From Chryseobacterium pennae (GTDB taxonomy: Bacteria; Bacteroidota; Bacteroidia; Flavobacteriales; Weeksellaceae): 64,000 bases of DNA. The translations under genes were made by a program, and so were the position numbers. The number at the start of each line of letters is the position of its first letter. Position 1 is the first letter of the stretch. Below are positions 61,317-64,000 of this stretch, one piece after another. The notes beneath the pieces are model-generated. The model did not search any database. It worked only from the letters and a program-made list of their open reading frames with translations, and had not been told where the DNA came from. The stretch lies in the NCBI RefSeq assembly GCF_003385515.1, contig NZ_QNVT01000003.1, positions 62,001 to 126,000 of the forward strand, in the 5' to 3' direction.

Positions 61317-62636
61317 ATGGTAAATTTTTATAAAATGTCAATAAAGGTGTTAGCTGCTTGTTTCTTTTTTAATTTTGGTATAGTGGAAGCTCAGTTTACT
61401 GTAATGGGACTTGGAAATTATAATGTGGGTGCGGTTTCTGATAAAGGAGTAGTAAGCATGCACACTACTGGCGGTGGAATATTTATGTGGACAGCAAATA
61501 CAGGGATCGTACAGATAGGTACAGTATCAAACGGATATCCGGCTGCCGGAAAAACAGTTGTTTCTAACGATGGAATGAAGATCGCATCTTCAGTGACCAA
61601 TACAGCGACAGGTTTTAATGAAATTTCAACCTATGAAGTAAGTTCTTCTACCTGGACGAATAGAGGCGGGCTCGTTCCCACCGGTTGGGATGGCAGTGTA
61701 AGTTCTACATGGGGAATGTCTCCGGATGGAAATGCAATTGTAGGACTTGGATGGCTTACTGCAGCAAATGCCCATGCTGTAAAATGGGATGGAACAAACG
61801 GGGTGGTAGATCTGGGGAGTATGGTAAGCGGGCGAAGCTCGAGAGCAAATGCAATAAATGCAGACGGATCTGTTGTTGTAGGATGGCAGGATGAACCTAC
61901 AGGAACCAGAAGTGGTGCAAAATGGATAGATGGGGTGGAAAGCTTCATTACGGATGCCAACGGGAGCAATGTAGGAGAAGCAGGAGCTGTTTCCGCGGAC
62001 GGGAATACGATTATTGGTTCCGCAAATCCGAATCCTTATGTCTGGAAGGCAGCAACCGGAGTGACGTATATAACGCACCCCAATGCTTCATTTTCTTTTA
62101 AAGGAGGGGCAACGGGGGTTTCTGGAGATGGCACAAGGGTTATCGGCTTTTACAGGGCATTTGGAGCGCCACCAATGTCTGGAGAAGGTTTTATCTGGAC
62201 AGAAGAGAGTGGACGTATTAACCTCAATGACTATGCAACAAGTTTAGGAATTGATACTAATGGTGTGATAATGGGGCTTCCATTGGCCATTTCTCAGGAT
62301 GGTAAAAAAATAGCAGGAATGGGAATGAATGCCTCTAATCAGATGGTCGCATTTTATCTGGACCTTACAGGATATTTATCTGTGAGAGATGTAGAAAATG
62401 ATAAAAATAAAAGCTCAATCAGTATTTATCCTAATCCGGTAAATGATATTTTATACTTTAAAGGATCCGGAAAAATTGAAAAGGCAGAAGTTTATAATAT
62501 GGTAGGGCAAATAGTGAAAGCATTCCCATCCATAGAGGATCAGATTGATGTATCATCTTTACCGAAAGGAAACTATGTACTTCAGCTTTCAGAGAAAGGA
62601 GGTAAACAACAGAACCATAAATTTATCAAGAAGTAA
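61317..62636 (+). CDS. T9SS-secreted protein with HAF/Kelch-like repeats
   Basis: The 439-residue protein has a signal peptide (about 1-25, NFGIVEAQ); ATG 61335 is another possible start. The body consists of repeats around VxWxxxTGxxxLGxxxxGxxxxAxxxxxDGxxVVGW (for example AHAVKWDGTNGVVDLGSMVSGRSSRANAINADGSVVVGW), the HAF repeat pattern of extracellular beta-propellers. The C-terminal tail SSISIYPNPVNDILYFKGSGKIEKAEVYNMVGQIVKAF ... GKQQNHKFIKK is a type A T9SS sorting domain. It is exported to the surface. Function is unknown. Confidence 0.85.
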   Translation: MVNFYKMSIKVLAACFFFNFGIVEAQFTVMGLGNYNVGAVSDKGVVSMHTTGGGIFMWTANTGIVQIGTVSNGYPAAGKTVVSNDGMKIASSVTNTATGFNEISTYEVSSSTWTNRGGLVPTGWDGSVSSTWGMSPDGNAIVGLGWLTAANAHAVKWDGTNGVVDLGSMVSGRSSRANAINADGSVVVGWQDEPTGTRSGAKWIDGVESFITDANGSNVGEAGAVSADGNTIIGSANPNPYVWKAATGVTYITHPNASFSFKGGATGVSGDGTRVIGFYRAFGAPPMSGEGFIWTEESGRINLNDYATSLGIDTNGVIMGLPLAISQDGKKIAGMGMNASNQMVAFYLDLTGYLSVRDVENDKNKSSISIYPNPVNDILYFKGSGKIEKAEVYNMVGQIVKAFPSIEDQIDVSSLPKGNYVLQLSEKGGKQQNHKFIKK

Positions 62637-62869
62637 AATCAGCAAATTTTAATAATAGTTATACCATGAATAGCTGCTTTCAATATTGGAGGTAGCTATT
62701 TTTGTAAATTGATAAATATCAGAAAAAGGAAATGATGAAAGATGATAAAGAGTAATAATACCATCTTTTTCCCCTTTTTAAAGTAGTTTTATGACGACTT
62801 TCAGGAATAGTAAAGTTAAAAATGACTTTCAGTTTCCTGACTTCAGGTTATATCCAAATAAGTCCGTTC

Positions 62870-62899
62870 TTGTCTAATACATTTAAAAAACTATCTTTG
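62870..62899 (+). promoter_or_regulatory. Promoter TTG-N19-TATCTTTG
   Basis: A -33 TTG (62870-62872) and -7 TATCTTTG (62892-62899) with 19 bases between them match the Bacteroidota consensus. The riboswitch starts within the following ten bases. Confidence 0.8.
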
Positions 62900-62908
62900 C
62901 AAAAATTT

Positions 62909-63052
62909 TGGTTTCCAGTATATTGGAATGAAAAGGGAATTGGGTGAAACTCCCAAACTGTCCCCGCAACTGTAGATCGCAATAAAAATTTCTGTACACA
63001 GCCACTGTATAAAACGGGAAGGCGCAGAAAGCGAAAGTCAGGAGACCTGCCA
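62909..63052 (+). ncRNA. Cobalamin riboswitch (B12 element)
   Basis: The conserved blocks appear in order: GGAATTGGGTGAAACTCCCA, CTGTCCCCGCAACTGTA, GCCACTGTATAAAACGGGAA and AGTCAGGAGACCTGCC. These are the classical B12-box and core blocks of a cobalamin riboswitch. It would bind adenosyl- or methylcobalamin and reduce expression of the receptor gene when cobalamin is abundant. Confidence 0.96.
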
Positions 63053-63100
63053 GAATAATAATCAAAAAACATATTGCTTTCGGAGGAAAAGTAGAATAAT

Positions 63101-64000
63101 ATGGATATAAAAAGATCTCTAATACTGTTTTTGTCATCATATGGCTGCTTTCTTTTCGGACAGGAGAAAGCTGTTGATACAATTTATATCTTCGATAGCC
63201 AGATGAACAAGGTGAAACAATTTCATCCTGTGAAAACAATCAATGCTGAAGAGGTTGAAAAAAACTCCAGCAATCTTTCAGAACTCTTAAGATTTCAGTC
63301 TTCAATTTATATTAAAGAAAATGCACGTGGTGGATCTGCTTCACCATCTTTTAGAGGAACTACTGCTCAGCAGACATCCTTTGTCTGGAACGGAATTAAT
63401 GTTAATTCCAATTTTCTGGGCCAGGGAGATGTAAACAATCTTTCCCTGTTCGGGTATGATCAGATTGGAATAAAGGCAGGCGGCGGAAGTGTTACTTATG
63501 GTTCCGGAGCTATTGGAGGTAGTATTCATCTGGATAATAGCCTTAATTTCAATAAAGGCTTTCATGGAACATTGTTCTCTGAGGCAGGTTCTTTCAATAC
63601 CTACAATAATTTTGTTAAAGGCTCTTACAGCAATGATAAATTCAGTTTTAAAGCTTCCGGAAATTATTCTGTTAGTAAGAATGCTTACGAAGTAAACAAA
63701 GAACCTAGGAATTATATAAATCTTAACGGGGAGTATTATAATACGAACTTTAATATTGCTGCCGCTTATAAATTAGCTCCTCATCATCAGATTTCATGGA
63801 TTTCAGAATGGTTTAACGGACAACAACATTTTCCAATTATCTTTGATAAGGAAACGAAAACGAAATATGAGACTCAAAATGTAAGAAGTCTGATTTCCTG
63901 GGACTGGAATAAAACAAGCTTTAATAACTCTTTTAAAGTAGCTTATACAGAAGAAAATTTTCAGTATTTTAATGATATAGAAAGACCTAAATTCAGTAGT
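63101..64000 (+). CDS. btuB: TonB-dependent vitamin B12 receptor (BtuB-like), N-terminal part
   Basis: The frame is open from ATG 63101 to the end of the window (300 codons), so the gene continues beyond it. The signal peptide (about 1-20, SYGCFLFGQ) precedes the plug domain: INAEEVEKNSSNLSELLRF, then SSIYIKENARGGSASPSFRGT, TSFVWNGINVNSNFLGQGDVNNL and GYDQIGIKAGGGSVTYGSGAIGGSIHLD, matching the plug of TonB-dependent receptors. Barrel strands then begin (GTLFSEAGSFNTYNNFVKGSY). Placement directly after a cobalamin riboswitch makes cobalamin the likely substrate. It lies in the outer membrane and requires TonB-ExbBD. Confidence 0.9.
   Translation, partial: MDIKRSLILFLSSYGCFLFGQEKAVDTIYIFDSQMNKVKQFHPVKTINAEEVEKNSSNLSELLRFQSSIYIKENARGGSASPSFRGTTAQQTSFVWNGINVNSNFLGQGDVNNLSLFGYDQIGIKAGGGSVTYGSGAIGGSIHLDNSLNFNKGFHGTLFSEAGSFNTYNNFVKGSYSNDKFSFKASGNYSVSKNAYEVNKEPRNYINLNGEYYNTNFNIAAAYKLAPHHQISWISEWFNGQQHFPIIFDKETKTKYETQNVRSLISWDWNKTSFNNSFKVAYTEENFQYFNDIERPKFSS

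Larger units (their letters stand above)
62637..63100 (+). other. Leader region of the vitamin B12 receptor gene
   Basis: No gene was found in the 464-base gap. Bases 62870-62899 hold a promoter, 62909-63052 the riboswitch, and the remainder a short leader to the ATG at 63101. An untranslated AT-rich stretch precedes the promoter. Confidence 0.7.

Noticed and set aside
61626..62078. 150-residue Cys/Ile-rich minus-strand ORF
   Set aside because: It is antisense to the HAF-repeat protein; the apparent cysteine repeats come from the repeated GGA/GCA codons of that gene.
62848..63239. Two minus-strand ORFs over the riboswitch
   Set aside because: They overlap a clear cobalamin riboswitch and the start of its receptor gene; no coding evidence supports them.

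Overview
The window looks like chromosomal DNA from a Chryseobacterium-type bacterium (Flavobacteriia, Weeksellaceae). The DNA is AT-rich. Several upstream regions carry the Bacteroidota promoter element TAnnTTTG. Two proteins end in type IX secretion (T9SS)-type tails, there is a PafA-type alkaline phosphatase, and the succinate dehydrogenase is the type B (SdhCAB) form. No tRNA, rRNA, CRISPR array or transposase was recognised. The left edge cuts dnaK and the right edge cuts a TonB-dependent receptor.

Layout. 1-12.6 kb: end of dnaK, a TPR/HTH sensor-regulator, a decayed DUF1569-like gene, an ArsR/AHSA1 pair, a divergent HxlR/DUF3291 pair, and many small lipoproteins and exported proteins, including two paralogues with a YCxxC motif. 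12.8-21.3 kb: a polymorphic-toxin locus. A small T9SS-tail protein precedes a 2189-residue SpvB/FG-GAP/RHS protein whose tip has an HEVGH metallopeptidase motif. Its stop codon overlaps the start of a lipoprotein that is the probable immunity gene. Downstream is a wrecked second RHS tip and a second, homologous lipoprotein. 21.5-26.9 kb (mostly minus): STM3941-like, PQQ-propeller, ankyrin and SUKH-like proteins, then cupin, DoxX and AraC genes. 27-33 kb: nucleoside hydrolase, a twice-repeated module of small membrane protein plus DUF7674-like protein, a MITE-like element, a nucleoid-associated protein, a DUF3592-like gene flanked by inverted copies of a dispersed repeat, and a cyclase-family enzyme.

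33.2-40.4 kb (minus): a compact porin - DASS dicarboxylate transporter - sdhCAB operon with an Ntn amidohydrolase upstream; together these suggest C4-dicarboxylate uptake coupled to succinate/fumarate metabolism. 40.8-44.6 kb: bacteriophytochrome kinase followed by heme oxygenase, which would make its biliverdin chromophore, then malate dehydrogenase. 44.7-54 kb: hydrolase, DUF1963, a frameshifted small gene, glycolipid-binding-like and Crp/Fnr genes, a double-glycine-leader Cys-rich peptide, M28 peptidase, GNAT, VOC and PafA phosphatase. 54.2-58.3 kb: two overlapping DUF262 genes, one with a DUF1524-like motif, a candidate GmrSD-like defence pair. 58.4-61.1 kb: overlapping TPR and TPR-AraC sensors. 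61.3-64 kb: a T9SS-secreted HAF-repeat protein, then a cobalamin riboswitch controlling a BtuB-like receptor.

The most interesting parts are the RHS toxin/immunity locus with its orphan cassette, the bacteriocin-like peptide, the DUF262 pair, the repeated small-membrane/DUF7674 module and two families of small non-coding repeats.
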